Part shown: positions 35,318-48,352 of the stretch, piece by piece
How positions within the stretch are numbered: the first letter of the stretch is position 1
Layout of the letters: each line of letters begins with the position of its first letter
Assembly: GCA_947311845.1 (NCBI GenBank)
Contig: CAMZMU010000111.1
Span: 19,080,533-19,144,532, forward strand
Source of the DNA: Poa pratensis
Taxonomy: Eukaryota > Streptophyta > Magnoliopsida > Poales > Poaceae
Reading direction: 5' to 3'
Length of the DNA stretch: 64,000 bases
Notes under the pieces: model-generated
Told to the model about the DNA's origin: nothing
Database searches by the model: none
Seen by the model: only the letters and a program-made list of their open reading frames with translations
Position numbers and translations under genes: made by a program

Positions 35318-35480
35318 CTAGCTAGCTAGCTCCACGCGCGGGCGAGCTGGACGATGGATCGATCGATTCCACAGTAGCTAGCCTGACTAGCTAGCTAGCT
35401 CCCACGCAGGCTGGTCGATCGATTCTCAGCTAGCTAGCTAGCTTCCAGGCGGGCGAGTCGGACCATGAATCAATCGATTC
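35318..35480. repeat. Imperfect 60-70 base tandem repeat rich in CTAGC and GATCGATTC
   Basis: Three units each combine a TAGCTAGCTAGC run, a CGGGCGAG or similar GC segment and ATCGATCGATTC. Confidence 0.65.
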
Positions 35481-35566
35481 AAAGCTTGCAAGAGATGTTG
35501 AGTGTATGAATTAATGACGCTAAAGATGAGCGATCCATACCTGTCTGTCGCCTAACGTTATTGTTA

Positions 35567-35929
35567 TTATATGTTATCCCGTGTCTGTTTCTAGCGTGGC
35601 AAGGGCATTTGATCGTTACGGCTACAAGAAGAAACGACAAATATGTCATCTTGTTAGAAAACCAATAAAAATGTGGGAATCCAATGTCTCAATGCATCGG
35701 CGTTATCTATCCCTTCCACCCGCTCGGATGGCATGTACCCGCAACCAGTATACTATGCAGCATCGATCCTTAAACTCGTTAGTAATTCAGAAAGTCACTT
35801 TGTTTTCAGTGATCCCTTTGTTTTAAATTTAAAAAACTATATTGACAATGTTCATCAAATTTTGGATTTAGTCGATGATGCATCCTATAAGAATGCAAAA
35901 TCGCAATGCGAAATTCTTTATAGTATGAG
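35567..35929. repeat. 363-base direct repeat, unit A
   Basis: Nearly identical to 37009-37370. It starts TTATATGTTATCCCG and ends TTATAGTATGAG. Neither unit has a convincing open frame, and no protein family is recognised. Confidence 0.9.
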
Positions 35930-36975
35930 GGAAAGGGCGCAGCTAGCCAGTGCTAGAGACCAAGGACAGTATCCTCGGCAGTCTGCCCAGATGAAGGTCC
36001 TAAGCCTGCCCATCTCTAGATTGGTAATCATCTCCCCATTAAAAGTTTCATTTTTTTGCCTCTATTTGCATTGCCACTGCTGAGCCAATTAATTTTCCAT
36101 ATCTACATGATATTTCAAAGGGAGATTGAAATTTCAGGTTTTTTGTGTTTTCATTCAATCAATGGGTTTAAACAATGGTGTTAGTTTTATATAAATTTAA
36201 TGCTGATGCGACATATGTCAGATTTTTTTCAGGTGTGTTTGGTACTTCTAATCAAATTATTACTCGGCCACCTCTATTCATAGTTCCTCTGATTCGCTGT
36301 GAAGGACGCCCACTGACCGTGAGACAAGATTTGTCAATTATAACTTGGCTTTCATGTACTCCGTACATTATATGGTGTTAGTTTTTTTAAATCCAAATCT
36401 CTTGCATATATGACCTTTCTCAATTATATGACTAGCATTTACAGTATATAGCAGCTCGGTTATGTGACTTCTATGTGCAAGCTATTAATTGATAGATAGA
36501 TAGATTGAGTGGAAAATATATTTCTCATTGGCTGTTTGACACAGACGCATCAGATTCTCAGACTGCTGAATGTCGGTTCATGCGCTTTTATTAGATTCGA
36601 AATGTATGTGATATGTTAATGCTACACGAAGCGGAGTTCATAATTATATTTCGCTTTCTGCTTGCTGTATAATTATACCACTATGTTTCCGGTTCCTGTT
36701 TCACTACACGATTCTTCATAATTTACATCATTTGTACTACTATCTTTTCCCATTACAATGCACATTAGCAATAACTCACTAATATTTGCATATAGTTTGT
36801 TTAGCTAACCATAGCAAATCAAACTCCATAATCTCCCATTTAACGTTTTCTCCTTTGACCATGTTTTACCGCACTATTTACGTTCATAAAAATCCGTTCA
36901 GAAAAATAAAAACAATTAAATACACCCTTAGTTAACATTAATATAAACATATTATAACATTACATACAACTACAC

Positions 36976-37008
36976 GGGTGCAGCGTATCGCCGCGCCAAG
37001 TTGTCTAG
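36976..37008 (+). mobile_element. Helitron-like 3' terminus
   Basis: A short hairpin (GCAGCG, loop TAT, CGCCGC; one mismatch) at 36980-36994 is followed 10 bases on by CTAG and then T. This matches the Helitron rule of a 3' hairpin, CTRR end and insertion between A and T. The direct repeat unit B begins at exactly the next base. The 5' TC end was not located, so element length is unknown. Confidence 0.55.
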
Positions 37009-37370
37009 TTATATGTTATCCCGTGTCCGTTTGTAGCATGGCAAGGGCATTTGATCGTTACGGCTACAAGAAGAAACTACAAATATGTCATCTTGTTAGA
37101 AAACCAATAAAAATGTGGAATCCAATGTCTCAATACATCGGCATTATCTATCCCTTCCACCCGCTCGGATGGCATGTACCCGCAACGAGTATACTATGCA
37201 GCATCGATCCTTAAACTCGTTAGTAATTCAGAAAGTCACTTTGCTTTCAGTGATCCCTTTGTTTTAAATTTTAAAAACTATATTGACAAAGTTCAACAAA
37301 TTTTGGATTTAGTCGATGATGCATCCTATAAGAATGCAAAATCGTAATGCGAAATTCTTTATAGTATGAG
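37009..37370. repeat. 362-base direct repeat, unit B
   Basis: Partner of 35567-35929. It begins directly after the Helitron-like CTAG end. A much more diverged third relative of its right part can be traced at about 38095-38290. Confidence 0.9.
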
Positions 37371-38020
37371 CTATATAAAAATCACAAAATCTTATATATT
37401 TTAGAGATTTTAAAGTGTGTATAATAACTTAATAAGAACAACACATTTGTTATTTTTGTGTAGGTCTGAATATAAAGTATTTTAATTTGAGATTTTGCTC
37501 GCTATTTCGATAAATCATTGATACCAATCAGACATTTTATTTCAGATTTTACGAAATTTTTAAATATGATTTAAAAAAATTAAACAAAGGGATTAGTGGA
37601 GCTCGGAAATAAGAAATCTCCAAGTAATTCTTCTATCAAGACTGACTATCGAGACTACTTTGTTGTAGAGTATTACCTTTGTTTCGAGAATAGTTCTACC
37701 TTTTCTTAGAATCGAGCACCTTTTTTTACTTCATTCATTTTCGTCCAAATGAATTGGGGAGGAAGGAGAGGCATAATTTTAATGACACGGTTTTAGAGGT
37801 GGAGATGGGTTAACTAATGATCTTGCTCACTCCAAATGACTATAGCTTCATTGTTCCGCAAGATTCCTAAATGGAGGAACAAAGAAGAACATAAATATGA
37901 TATAAATACACATGATAAATATAAGGTTGAGAAAGCAAAAAATTATTTATCGTGAGTTAGTTTCAATCGCAAGAATCGCAAAAACATAGGAAGCCAACCA
38001 ATGATCGGAAAGTCATTTGT

Positions 38021-38432
38021 GCTCCCGAGCTCCAGTGCTGACTTCGTTTTAAAAAAATCAAAAAAAACTATTTGGAAGTTTTAAAATAAATTGAAAATAA
38101 TTTTGGATATAGTTCATTATGTAAGCTACAACAGTGCAAAATCACAAGGCGGAATTCTTTATGTTGTGGGATACACAAAAATGAAAAAATCTTTAAAAAA
38201 TTGGAGATTTGAAACACTATACTCATATCTGTATATCTGTCTTTTTTGTGTATCTCAAAATAAGATGTATTTCTAATTGAAATTTTGCATGTTTTTAGAA
38301 TATATCATTTAGAATAACCAGGATTTTTGTCACGTTTTTTTTTGAAATTTTGAAATATGATTTTTGATTATTTTTTAAGACATGATTTTTGATTTTTTTT
38401 TTAAGACACAGTGAGCACTGGAGGTCGGGAGT
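38021..38432. mobile_element. Terminal inverted-repeat element of about 410 bases
   Basis: The left end GCTCCCGAGCTCCAGTGCTG pairs with the inverted right end CAGTGAGCACTGGAGGTCGGGAG. The inside is AT-rich with T-runs near the right end and A-runs near the left. Target duplication and superfamily are unclear. The frame at 38091-38276 is not a recognised protein. Confidence 0.5.
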
Positions 38433-38553
38433 AAGAAATCTCCTTAGACCAACGATGTTCTACACTATCTAGATGGCTCCCAATACTATGGCATGTATAC
38501 TTTAATCGTTTGTTTTGTTTCCCCAATCCCGCGCATATTAGGACAAAAAGTAA

Positions 38554-39224
38554 GGGCATCTCTAGCCGGCCCCCAGCCGCCCTAGGGGGCCTTTTTTAGC
38601 GCCGATGGCCTAAATAGCGTCAAATTTCTCCCAGTCGCCATCCAGGAGTCCAAATAGCGCCGTTTTGGATGAAAATAGCGCCGACGCACCCAGGCCAAAC
38701 CCAGCGCGCTGGGGGGCTGCTGGGGCGCCAGCTCTATTTTCTTGCATGCAAAGCCCCACATGGCAGCGTCTCTCTCCTCTCTCTCGCCTCTGTCCTCTCC
38801 TTTTTTCTTTTCTTTTCTCCACGGCCATCCCGCACCCGCCGCTCGCCTGACTCGTCGCCGCCGCCTCCTCGAACCATTCCGCACCGCCGTTCGCCGCTTG
38901 CTCGCCCCGTCTAGCTCGCCTGGAAGGAGGAGACGACGGTCGGCGCGCCTCTCCTCGCCCCTCGCGGGATCCCGGACGGCGGCGGGGAAGTAGGCGAGGT
39001 GGAGACGGAGGCGGCCGGCGGCGGGGAAGTAGGAGGGGCACGGATCCCGGCCGCGACGGGGAAGTAGGCGGGGCGGAGGCGGAGGCGGCCGGTGGCGGGG
39101 AAGTAGGAGGGGCTCGGGATCCCGGCGGTGTCCATGGCGACGGGCGCGAGCTCCGGCCGGCGTCGGAATTTTTTTTTGGACTTGACTTGCTCATGTTGGG
39201 GTGGGGTGACCACTGGAGATGCCC
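38554..39224. mobile_element. Non-autonomous PIF/Harbinger-like element
   Basis: 671 bases with ends GGGCATCTCTAGCCGG and CCACTGGAGATGCCC, flanked by TAA (38551-38553 and 39225-39227). The interior is GC-rich and contains GGCGGGGAAGTAGG repeats around 38980-39110. Long frames on both strands reflect the high GC content and no transposase is seen. Confidence 0.8.
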
Positions 39225-39227
39225 TAA

Positions 39228-40400
39228 AGAGGTCCTATGATCTTCCATTTGAAATGGCAGTATGGCATCCAATGGAAATCGATCAGGCGCTGCGCTGCGC
39301 CCGACTGGGCATGCATATGCCAGGATATCGAGATGCCGCCACACACGTAGCATAGCTCCGTGGCCAGGCGCCCACGCGCGCACGGCAGTGTGACGACGAC
39401 CTGTGGCTGCCGTCTCCATGCACCTGCTCGATCTCTGACAGTCGTACGTGCAGCGTACGGAAGGCTGCCGGCCGTTGTTCGTTACATCGATCGTCGACTG
39501 ATCGATCGGCCAAGCTTGGGCAAGAACCTGTTGGATCTATGCATGCATGTGCCAACTTGCCGTACGTGTTACGTTCTGGTGCGTGATCATGCTCCTCCAC
39601 GTTCCGACACCGACGCTGTTCCCCTTGGCACTTGTACTACGTGCTTTCTCCTTTCGCCTGGATATTATATTACTAAGTATATCAAAGCTGGCCAGATTCG
39701 CGGCCTCACCGCGCTCCAGTTACTGTATCAGCGACAGTAAACACTGTAGAAAATGAACAGTATGAACAGTGACTCGATCCGGGCCGTCGACCGGCGATCG
39801 GACGGCCAGCAGAAGACGCCCGTGACGGTTTTGCAAAAAAACCTTGACAAACCCACAAAACAAACCCGCAGTCCACAGTTTCCCGAGGAGAAGGACCTCT
39901 AAGCAATTACGAAAAAATCTAAGGACTTTTATGTAAAAATGCCGCCGAGCCCCCTTCCCTCCCCTTCTCTCTCGCGACCGTCGCGTCGCCGGCGGCGCCA
40001 CCACGCTCCGCCGCCGCCATGAGCCTCCCCAGACAGATCGACGGCGATGGTCGGCTTCGCCGTCGTCTGCTCCACCTCCTATCCGACGGACGGCTGCCGT
40101 GGCGTCGCGCCGTCGCCGGAATGTCTGCCGCCGCAACCACCGTGCTCCGCCGCGTCAACGCGCCGCCCCGGCCGCTCCGGCGACCTACAGGTGGCGGCGC
40201 CGCCCCTCCCTGGTAGCCCTCCTCCGGCGCGTCCGGTGAGCGCACGGGAGCGTGCCCAAGCGCGGTGGCACGCCGCCGGCGTCGGGGTCGCTGCCGCGGC
40301 GGAGCCCGCCCCTGGAGACGTCATGCTGGCGTCGCGACGACCCGGGCTGGGCAGCTGGGCCGCTCGCAGGCTGGGCCAGCTCCTCTGCGACCGGCCGGCC
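39228..40400. other. GC-rich region without recognised gene
   Basis: Several overlapping frames exist on both strands from 39900 to 40400, but none shows a family motif. Sequence around 39830-39960 resembles a plant 5' leader. It may be gene sequence captured by the element that ends at 44808. Confidence 0.35.
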
Positions 40401-43400
40401 CTTTTCAGTTTTTTTTTCCTTTTTTATTTTCCCGAGAACTTTTACAATTTTTCAAACATAACTCGAATTAATTCAGACAAAATTCAAAAAAATTGTGGAA
40501 ATCAGCATAGTTGTTCTACGGTATTTGGACAATTTTCGTAAACTACTAGATGCTACAAAATTATTTACTTTTAACATATCCATCAATATTTCAAAATGAC
40601 CACCAGTTTAAGTACTAACTATTTATTCGTAAATTTTGTTCCACAATTTCTGAACAGTTACCAAAAAATGCTAAATGCTCTAAAATTAGTTACAACAAAT
40701 GTATCCGCCGAAATATTAAAATAGGCACAAATTTAAATACTAAATTTCAAATTTGGAAACTTCAACCATTTAAACGACCTCCAAGCCTGATCATTTTACA
40801 GATGTAAATAAAACCCGAAAATGCAAACATTTTCCAATTTGAACAAATTTCGGAATATGAACCCTTTCGACAGCCAATTTTTAAAATTACAGCAATTTCC
40901 AATCCTAAAAACATGCTTCAATACATCCGCTTTCGAATTTAAATTAATGCTTAAAATGGCTAATATTATACTCCCTCCGAATATGGTTCGAAATTAAAAC
41001 ATTATTGTAAAATTAAACCAGATTTGATCATTTCGATTTGGAAAACATATTTCGAAGATTCATCTGTACTGCTCTACAGCATTCAGACAATTTTCATAAA
41101 CTGCTAGATGCTCCAAAATTAGTGACTTCCAATTTATCGTGAAATTTAAACAAACATTCGATTAGGCAAGGTGCGATTAGGCAAGATGCAAACATTTTCT
41201 AAATTTCAGGACACCGAAATCCAACCAAACTTTAATGTGTACATTTCTGATTTTGAGTTTTCCACATAACGATATTTTAAACTCCACAATTTAATTACAT
41301 TTAAAGTTCAAAATTCTCTCAAATTTCACGATATCCAAAACTAAAGAAATTTTGCTGCACATATTTCCCAAAGTTGAATTTCCCATACCACGATGTTCTC
41401 GCTAAAATTTAAACAGATTTTTGATTAGGCAAGATGTAAACATTTTCTAAATTTCAGTGCACCAAGCACAGTTCCAAATTTGAGTTTTCTACACGACGGT
41501 ATTTTAAATACCAACATTTAATTAAACTTAATGGCTCTCCCAAATTATAATAGACACTGCATTTAAAAAAAATGTTAAATAAGACGAATATTTCAAGAAA
41601 AATGCAAACTCATTTCCTCTAATTATGACTTGGTTTTACATTGAATCTAATAAATGCTCAAACAATATTTTTCCCTCTGATTATTGAGCTACATTAATTA
41701 TTTAACACAAAACACGGACATATCATACCAGCTCGAACAAGTTAATATTTAGAAATGACATGACATTCCAAAAAAAAAAAAAATTCCCACTACATGAATA
41801 TTTCGAGAAAATGAAAAATTACTTCCTCTAACTGTATCTTGATTTCAGATTGCTTTTAATTAATGCTTAAAATTTATTGCCTAAGATTATTAAGCTAAAT
41901 TAAATATCTAACACAAAACGTAGGCATATCATACCAATTCGAATAAGTTAGTATTTACAAATAACATACCTAAACTCCTTTCAATTATGCAAGTCAATTT
42001 AATAAATGCTCAACTTGAACTTAACTCTTCCTAATTATGTACTCAAATTTCAATAATGCTTCATTCCATTCACACCTCAAGAAATCAAAAAATCTATTTC
42101 ATCTAAAGATGGACTCGACTTAAAAGATGTTAACACAATATATTCCTCTAACCAAGGAACTAAATCACATATTTACAGCGAAATAGAAACATAATATTTA
42201 GACATAACCGTAATATATTTTCTCTAATTACGGTGGTTCATATGAAAATTATGTCGGAATGGAACCATATTTGACCATTTAAATTTACCTAACATTTTTG
42301 CAAGTAATGCAACTTAAATCTCTCTAATTATGTACTTCCATTTAAAAAAAGGTTGATTAGATGAATATTTCCATAAAATGCAAACACATTTGCTTACCTA
42401 ACATATTTGCAAGTAATGTCACTTAAATCTCAAAGGTTTTGTAAGGGAGGGGATTTATTGATTTCAAGTTGAATTTCATCTAACTACAATATACAAATTA
42501 TAACTACAGCCTTCCCTCACAATATATATAACGCAACCAAAAAAAAATTATCAGCAAGAGCGCGGTATAGAATTCAAATAAATATTCTACAAATATATCC
42601 AACATTCAAATTTGCTAAACATCTGAAAACACTTAAAATGGCGAAATACTTATTTCCTTTACATGTTTTCATTTTCCCTATTATTTTAGCTTTTTCTCCG
42701 TCTTCTCCCATTGCCCCCACCCTTACAAGTTTATTAATAATTTGCCTATTTAAAAAATTTACAATTCAACCGCAAGAGTGCAACACATTAGACCATTTCG
42801 AATTGCTAAAGAATTAGAGACACTCTAAAATATATCTCGCAAATTGCATTGCCTATTTAAAAAAAATTACATTTCAACCGCAAGAGTGCAACACATTAGA
42901 CCATTCCGAATTGCTAAAGAATTAGAGACACTCTAAAATATATCTCGCAAATTGCATTCTCCCTAACTACGGAGTTCAAATAAATATTTATACCATACTA
43001 CAAATATATCCAACATTTCCAATTTGCTACATATCTAAACATCCTCGAAATGGCAAATTGCTTACTTCCTTTACGTGATTTTATTCTTCCTATTCTTTAT
43101 CTTTTTCTCGGCCCTCTCCCACTGCTACTAAACTTACAATTTTATTAACAATTGATCTATTTACAAAAATTTACGTTTTAATTGCACGAGTTGCGACAAT
43201 ATATAAATATTTTTCAACATTTCAACATACCAAACATTTCGACAAAACCTAAATGCATTCCTTCTAAATAAATATATTCAAATTTACAAAATACTTATAT
43301 ACTGTATTTCTCCTGATTAAGTGGATTAATTAAATATCTATGTCAAGCTACAACACACACTTGAACATTTAAATTTGCTAGAAAAAAATTGCAGTTACTC

Positions 43401-44776
43401 CGGACAACAAATTACGAAGAATTTTAACATTTCACGTCACAGCTTTCCGGATGGGGTCTACTTAATGATGGAATATAAAATCTGTTTATATTTCATTTGA
43501 ACGAATCTTTTCTTATGGTCTACAAAAAATAAAAGAAATATGAAATATTCGGAGTTTTGTTTAAACAAAAGAAATAGATAAAAAAGAAAAGACTTTTTAT
43601 GCAATGTTCCAAATTCTTAAACAAATGATAATGGAATCATTTTTTTACAACACTCCAAGTGCTTCATATCTCACTTAATAATGGCGTCATTTATCTAAGA
43701 ACTACATGTATTGTTCAACTTTGCAATAACAAAATAGAAAACATGCTCTCAAGTTGCAATTTGTCCAACATTTGAGCGAATATTCCGATATCCGTAAAAT
43801 AAAAAACAAAATGCTCATAAAAAATAACCGAAGTGCACTCAAAACAAATACCAAATTTGTTTCAACATTTCAATTTACCTAGCAGTTCGACTCGACACGA
43901 GCAAACTTTCCCCAAATATGGAATCAAATTCAAATGGATTGTTCTGATTTTAATAAAATATTGACGTCCAAAGAAAACATGCTTGAGCATTTCAAGCCTT
44001 CACCTATTTGAATATTGTACACAACATATCACAAATGCATGCAAAAAATGCTACTTATTCATAACAAAACAAACAAATGTTCCAACATACCAATTTAGCC
44101 AACATTTTGGTTAACAAAAAAAAATAGCACAAAAAAATACCAACGACGTGGCGTGACGCCATACTAAAAAAAAAGTAAAAATACAAATTTTGTCAACATT
44201 TAGAGATGATCCACATGCCTTTTTCCTGATTCCAATTAAAAAAAATTGCCAGCATTTGGAGATAGTTCATGTGCACTTCTCCTAATCTCGATTAAATGTT
44301 CACGTCGAAATACAAACATGTTTCGACTTTTCAAACTACTAAACATTTGAATATTGTACAAAACATATAAAAAAATGATCATCAAAATTGCTACATACTC
44401 ACACAAAAGTAAAAACATGTTTGAATATTTTAATTTGGCCAACATTTACGCGAATATTCCGATATTCCATAAAATATAAAAAAAAAATGCTATAGAAAAA
44501 CCGTTATCTACATATATCAAAAATGTAAATATATTAATTCATCAAGAATTTTCTATTCAAACATACTCACCGAAAAAAAATATGAAGACATACCAACATA
44601 ACAACACACAACAAATGCTAACATTACGTGCCACATTGCCGAAAATCAAATTCGAAAATTCCAAAAAAAATGCCTTACAAAAGACTCACACATTTTGTCT
44701 TCATTTCAAACAATTTAAATCTGAACATTTCTCTTTTTTTTTTAAATCCAAACCGTCATCAAAATTTAACATCAAG
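40401..44776. other. AT-rich, non-coding repeat-like sequence
   Basis: About 4.4 kb with strong A/T bias and recurring phrases such as CAACATTT, CAAACATTT and AATTTGCTAAA. A local direct repeat of about 105 bases (42745-42850 and 42857-42958) contains the phrase AAGAATTAGAGACACTC. No frame over 100 codons and no domain was seen. It is probably the interior of a non-autonomous Helitron-like element. Confidence 0.5.
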
Positions 44777-44808
44777 GGCGCGGCGTGCGCCGCGCCAAAT
44801 ACCACTAG
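44777..44808 (+). mobile_element. Helitron-like 3' terminus
   Basis: A perfect 8-base-pair hairpin (GGCGCGGC, loop GTGC, GCCGCGCC; 44777-44796) is followed by AAATACCA and CTAG, then T. This is the expected Helitron 3' layout. The 5' end was not identified, so the AT-rich region to the left is only assigned by position. Confidence 0.65.
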
Positions 44809-45623
44809 TATAGTCTCAGGAGCCAGGAAAGCACGAACGTCGCCAGCCACGACGCCCGCCATCATTGTCAAGAGAAGCTAGCTTCACCGCGCCGCGGAGA
44901 GAGCCCTCACCGATTTACGGCAGGTAGAATCTGAACCTGCGAATGCAGGTCCGGGCCCGTCAGGCTTTTCCTGGCAAACCTTTCGAGATCGTTACCACTC
45001 ACCCACTGTTTCCGGAGGTGCTACAGTTCACTATCATAGGACCTCTCACCATGCATGAATTGGCCTAACAAGCTTCTGAAATTTCCCGCTGTGGGATTAT
45101 TCTAACATAATAATTTCAACACTTTTGTGAGATTTTATGCTTTTGTGTGGCCCTCTTGACGTGATTTGTACACACAATGGTAGAAGTGTAAAGTCCAGCA
45201 AAGGCCATTCGCACCCGTGGCCATATGAGTTTGAATCCAAACTAGGCGATCTGGTCGATGACTCTTATAGGATATGTTTGGTGCTAGCCCTTGTTTGACA
45301 ATTAATGCACAAAATATTTGGCTAGCCAAAAAATTTGTTGACCCTGTAATTGTTCATGAGTAGACCAACGTTGGTAAGAAAAGTGAACTAAACTAGCCAA
45401 AGAAGTACTGTATGTTGGCATGCCAAATAATTGCATGGCAGCCATCCAAATAGAAACCGAAGTTTAGGATGGGATAATTGGTACGTAGGCTATATGTTTC
45501 GGCCACAATCCAAACATACCTTTGCTATCCTGTTTTTCTGAAGACAGAACGTACGTACGTACACAGCACTAGAGGGCACACAGAAGGATCCGAGATCCTT
45601 GAGATTTCGATCTATATTGTACG
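44809..45623. other. Low-complexity intergenic sequence
   Basis: No gene, RNA or element end was recognised. Frames are short. Confidence 0.4.
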
Positions 45624-45625
45624 TA

Positions 45626-45748
45626 CTCCCTCCGTCCAAAAATAAGTGTCTCAAGTTTGCCCAAAATTGGATGTATATATACATGAAACATGTCTAAATA
45701 CATACACATTTGGGCAAACTTGATACACTTATTTTGGGACGGAGGGAG
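45626..45748. mobile_element. Short Stowaway-type MITE
   Basis: 123 bases with near-perfect inverted ends CTCCCTCCGTCCAAAAATAAG and its complement, TA on both sides, forming one long hairpin. Confidence 0.9.
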
Positions 45749-45750
45749 TA

Positions 45751-47415
45751 CTATTTAACACACATAAATGCCTGTATTAGGCCCAGCAGATCAATTTGCG
45801 CATGGAAAGCTTATATGGATCTGCCACAACGACGACTATCTAAACATCCAACCCATTTGCATCCGTACCTTGCGCAACTTGTTGCATGGTTAGAGTACAG
45901 CAAACGCGACAAGAGAGAAGATATCATGGGTACGTACACGCAAGTACCGCTAATCCTTTGCCCGTTAACATGCGGTTGGCTATCGCTGCTAGCACAAATC
46001 GTACGTGTCCCTGTACTAGCTACAGTCGATCTACACGGCGCCCTTCCCCTTAATTTCGGCGGATCCCTTGGTCGACCGATCTGTACTCCGCTGGTCCGGT
46101 GCATCGGCGGTACACATATATACTGTAGGTAGATGATCACTTGAGCCTGGGACAATTGGACACGCAACGCGATTAATACAGAACAAGTACTCCTCCTGGT
46201 ACTTCCATGGATTCCTGAAACAGTTGCTATCTCACGCTGCCATTCCCCTGCTCTGCTCTGAACATCTGAAGGAACTACAGTATCCTCAACTGACGTCCCA
46301 AACCTGAATATCCAGTCACTTTTCAGACTGGCAGGAGCAGATCTTCTATCTCTCTCCCCCAAAGAAAGAAAGAAGGATAGGACTAGGGAGCGGCGCCGCT
46401 GTTTTGTCGATCGCAGCGGCGGCCTAGGCACACAGCGCACAGTTGAACAACTCGCTTCGTGCGAAGGCTGCCAGCGTGGAAGTACGTAGCTTTTTTTCCA
46501 ATTCGAACTTTGAAAGGATTTATCTCTTTAACCGTTTGCTCGATTGATGATCCGTTTTCATCGTTAACTTCCTCTCGCCGAGATCTTCAAAACTAAATAT
46601 CATATCGATATATTTCGATAACTTTTTTTTTGCCAGTGAATATCAGATTACTGTCAAATACTTACCAGATATGCACTACTTAATCACCAGATTAATGATT
46701 ATGCACAACTTAGTTATTACTAGAAAGACCCACAAAGCCCACCCAAGCTGCTAGCACCGACGCGCCTCGCCACCCTCCCCTCGACCGGCCGCCGCCCGAA
46801 GCTCGCCGCCCCGACATCCTCGCCCTCGACCTCCGGCTGCCCTGGCCCCACTCCGGCCCGTGCGCACCAGCGCCACCCATCGTCCTTCTCCGCCAAGGCC
46901 TCCTTGCCTCGACCTCGGCCGGGCCAGCTCCGCTCTGAGCGCGCCCAGTGCCGCCCCGCTCCGGTGTTCCTCCTACCGGCACGCCGCTGCCATGCGCCGG
47001 CCGGTCTCGCCTTCCCCTGTGCGAATATCCGGTCTTGGCTATTGCGCGAGGCAGATCCATGGACCACCCGCCACGGTTGCAGGCGAATATCCGGTCTTTG
47101 TTGTTCTGCATCTAGTGGGCATGGGCAGGGCCTCCACTTCTTCACGAGCCAACAACCTACAGACAGATGTGAAGCTATCAAATTTGTTCTATCAGACTGG
47201 TTGTACACTCACTTGCATAAAAAACTACTTTCAACACATTCAAACAAAGGAATATCAGGACAAAAAAAAACATAACACCACCCAAAGGTTACATAACGTC
47301 CTTGCAAGACCACAAGCAAATAAATATCTTCAACACAACAAGCACAGCAAAACAAATTTCAGAAATTCATATCATAATTTTGAGCTACAAAATCATAATT
47401 CTTACCTATCAATTT
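45751..47415. other. Intergenic sequence with GC-rich island
   Basis: A GC-rich island at 46740-47110 has long frames on both strands, with no recognised domain. The rest is ordinary spacer. Confidence 0.35.
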
Positions 47416-47419
47416 AATT

Positions 47420-47985
47420 CAACCTAGCTATCAGTTTAATTTATGCTATCCATCATGTTAAAATGATTCCATGTAAGGGCCTTTTTGGCCCCCTGTACTT
47501 TCTCTGTTCTTTCTATTGATTTGGCACGCAAGTTTTTGCAGTGCCTGTATTTTTTTCATGTTAAAATCATGCAAAAGTTAATCCCAACAAGCTAGATCAG
47601 GTTAATTCAACCTAGCTATTAGGTTAATTCTTGCTATTTATCTTGTTAAAATCATGCAAAAATTAATTTTGAAAACCTAGCTGCTAGGTTAATTCATTCT
47701 AAGTATCATGTTAATTCAATCTAGCTACGAGGTTAATTCATACTATCTATCATGTTAAAATAATGCAAAATTTAATTGCAAAAGCTAGCTAACAGGTTAA
47801 TTTAAGCTGGCTATTAGGTTAATTCAAGCTAGCTACCAGCGTAATTCATGGCAGCTACCAGGTTAATTCAACCTAACTACAAGGTTTATTCATGCTATCT
47901 ATCATGTTAAAATCATGCAAAAATTAATTTCAAAAGCTAGCTACCAGGTTAATTTATGTTAACTATTAGGTTAATTTATACATCT
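47420..47985. repeat. Degenerate tandem repeat with GGTTAATTCA
   Basis: The phrase AGGTTAATTCA with CTAGCTA or CTATCTATCATGTTAAAAT recurs about twelve times, with larger units of roughly 90 bases that include CATGCAAAAATTAATT. No coding potential. Confidence 0.7.
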
Positions 47986-48352
47986 GTAATCCGTTCGGTA
48001 TAGAAAATAGCAGCTATAAGAGAACACACCATCAGACCATCAAGACTCTTGACCAAAATATTGTAACACAAAATGGCAGCAACAAGAGAACACACCATTC
48101 GACTCATCCAGAATCTTGTTAAGGCTGCACCGCTCCGCTCCAAAATCAATGGAGTATATCCTCCTGCATTCATGGTTCGATCACTGAGTTTCTAGGAACA
48201 GAAACCCACACTTCCCTGCACTGTGCTCTCATTGCCACTAGCTAACCCGTCATGCCTCCCTACCACCAATCTGTTGGAAATAAAATGCAAAGTAGTAGTA
48301 ATCTATATACATATGCTTGTTTAGTTCTGGGACAACTGATAAGTTAATTTAC

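Noticed and set aside
38610..39419. 269-codon frame on the - strand as a gene
   Set aside because: It runs across the boundary of a Harbinger-like element and is made of Pro/Arg/Ser-rich low-complexity sequence.
44900..45000. tRNA-like pairings around GGTAGAATCTGAACCTGC
   Set aside because: I could not fold a full cloverleaf with anticodon and T-arm; only local complementarity is present.
46710..47111. Arg/Gly-rich frames near 46.7-47.1 kb as a host gene
   Set aside because: Overlapping frames on both strands with no domain; this is a short GC-rich island only.
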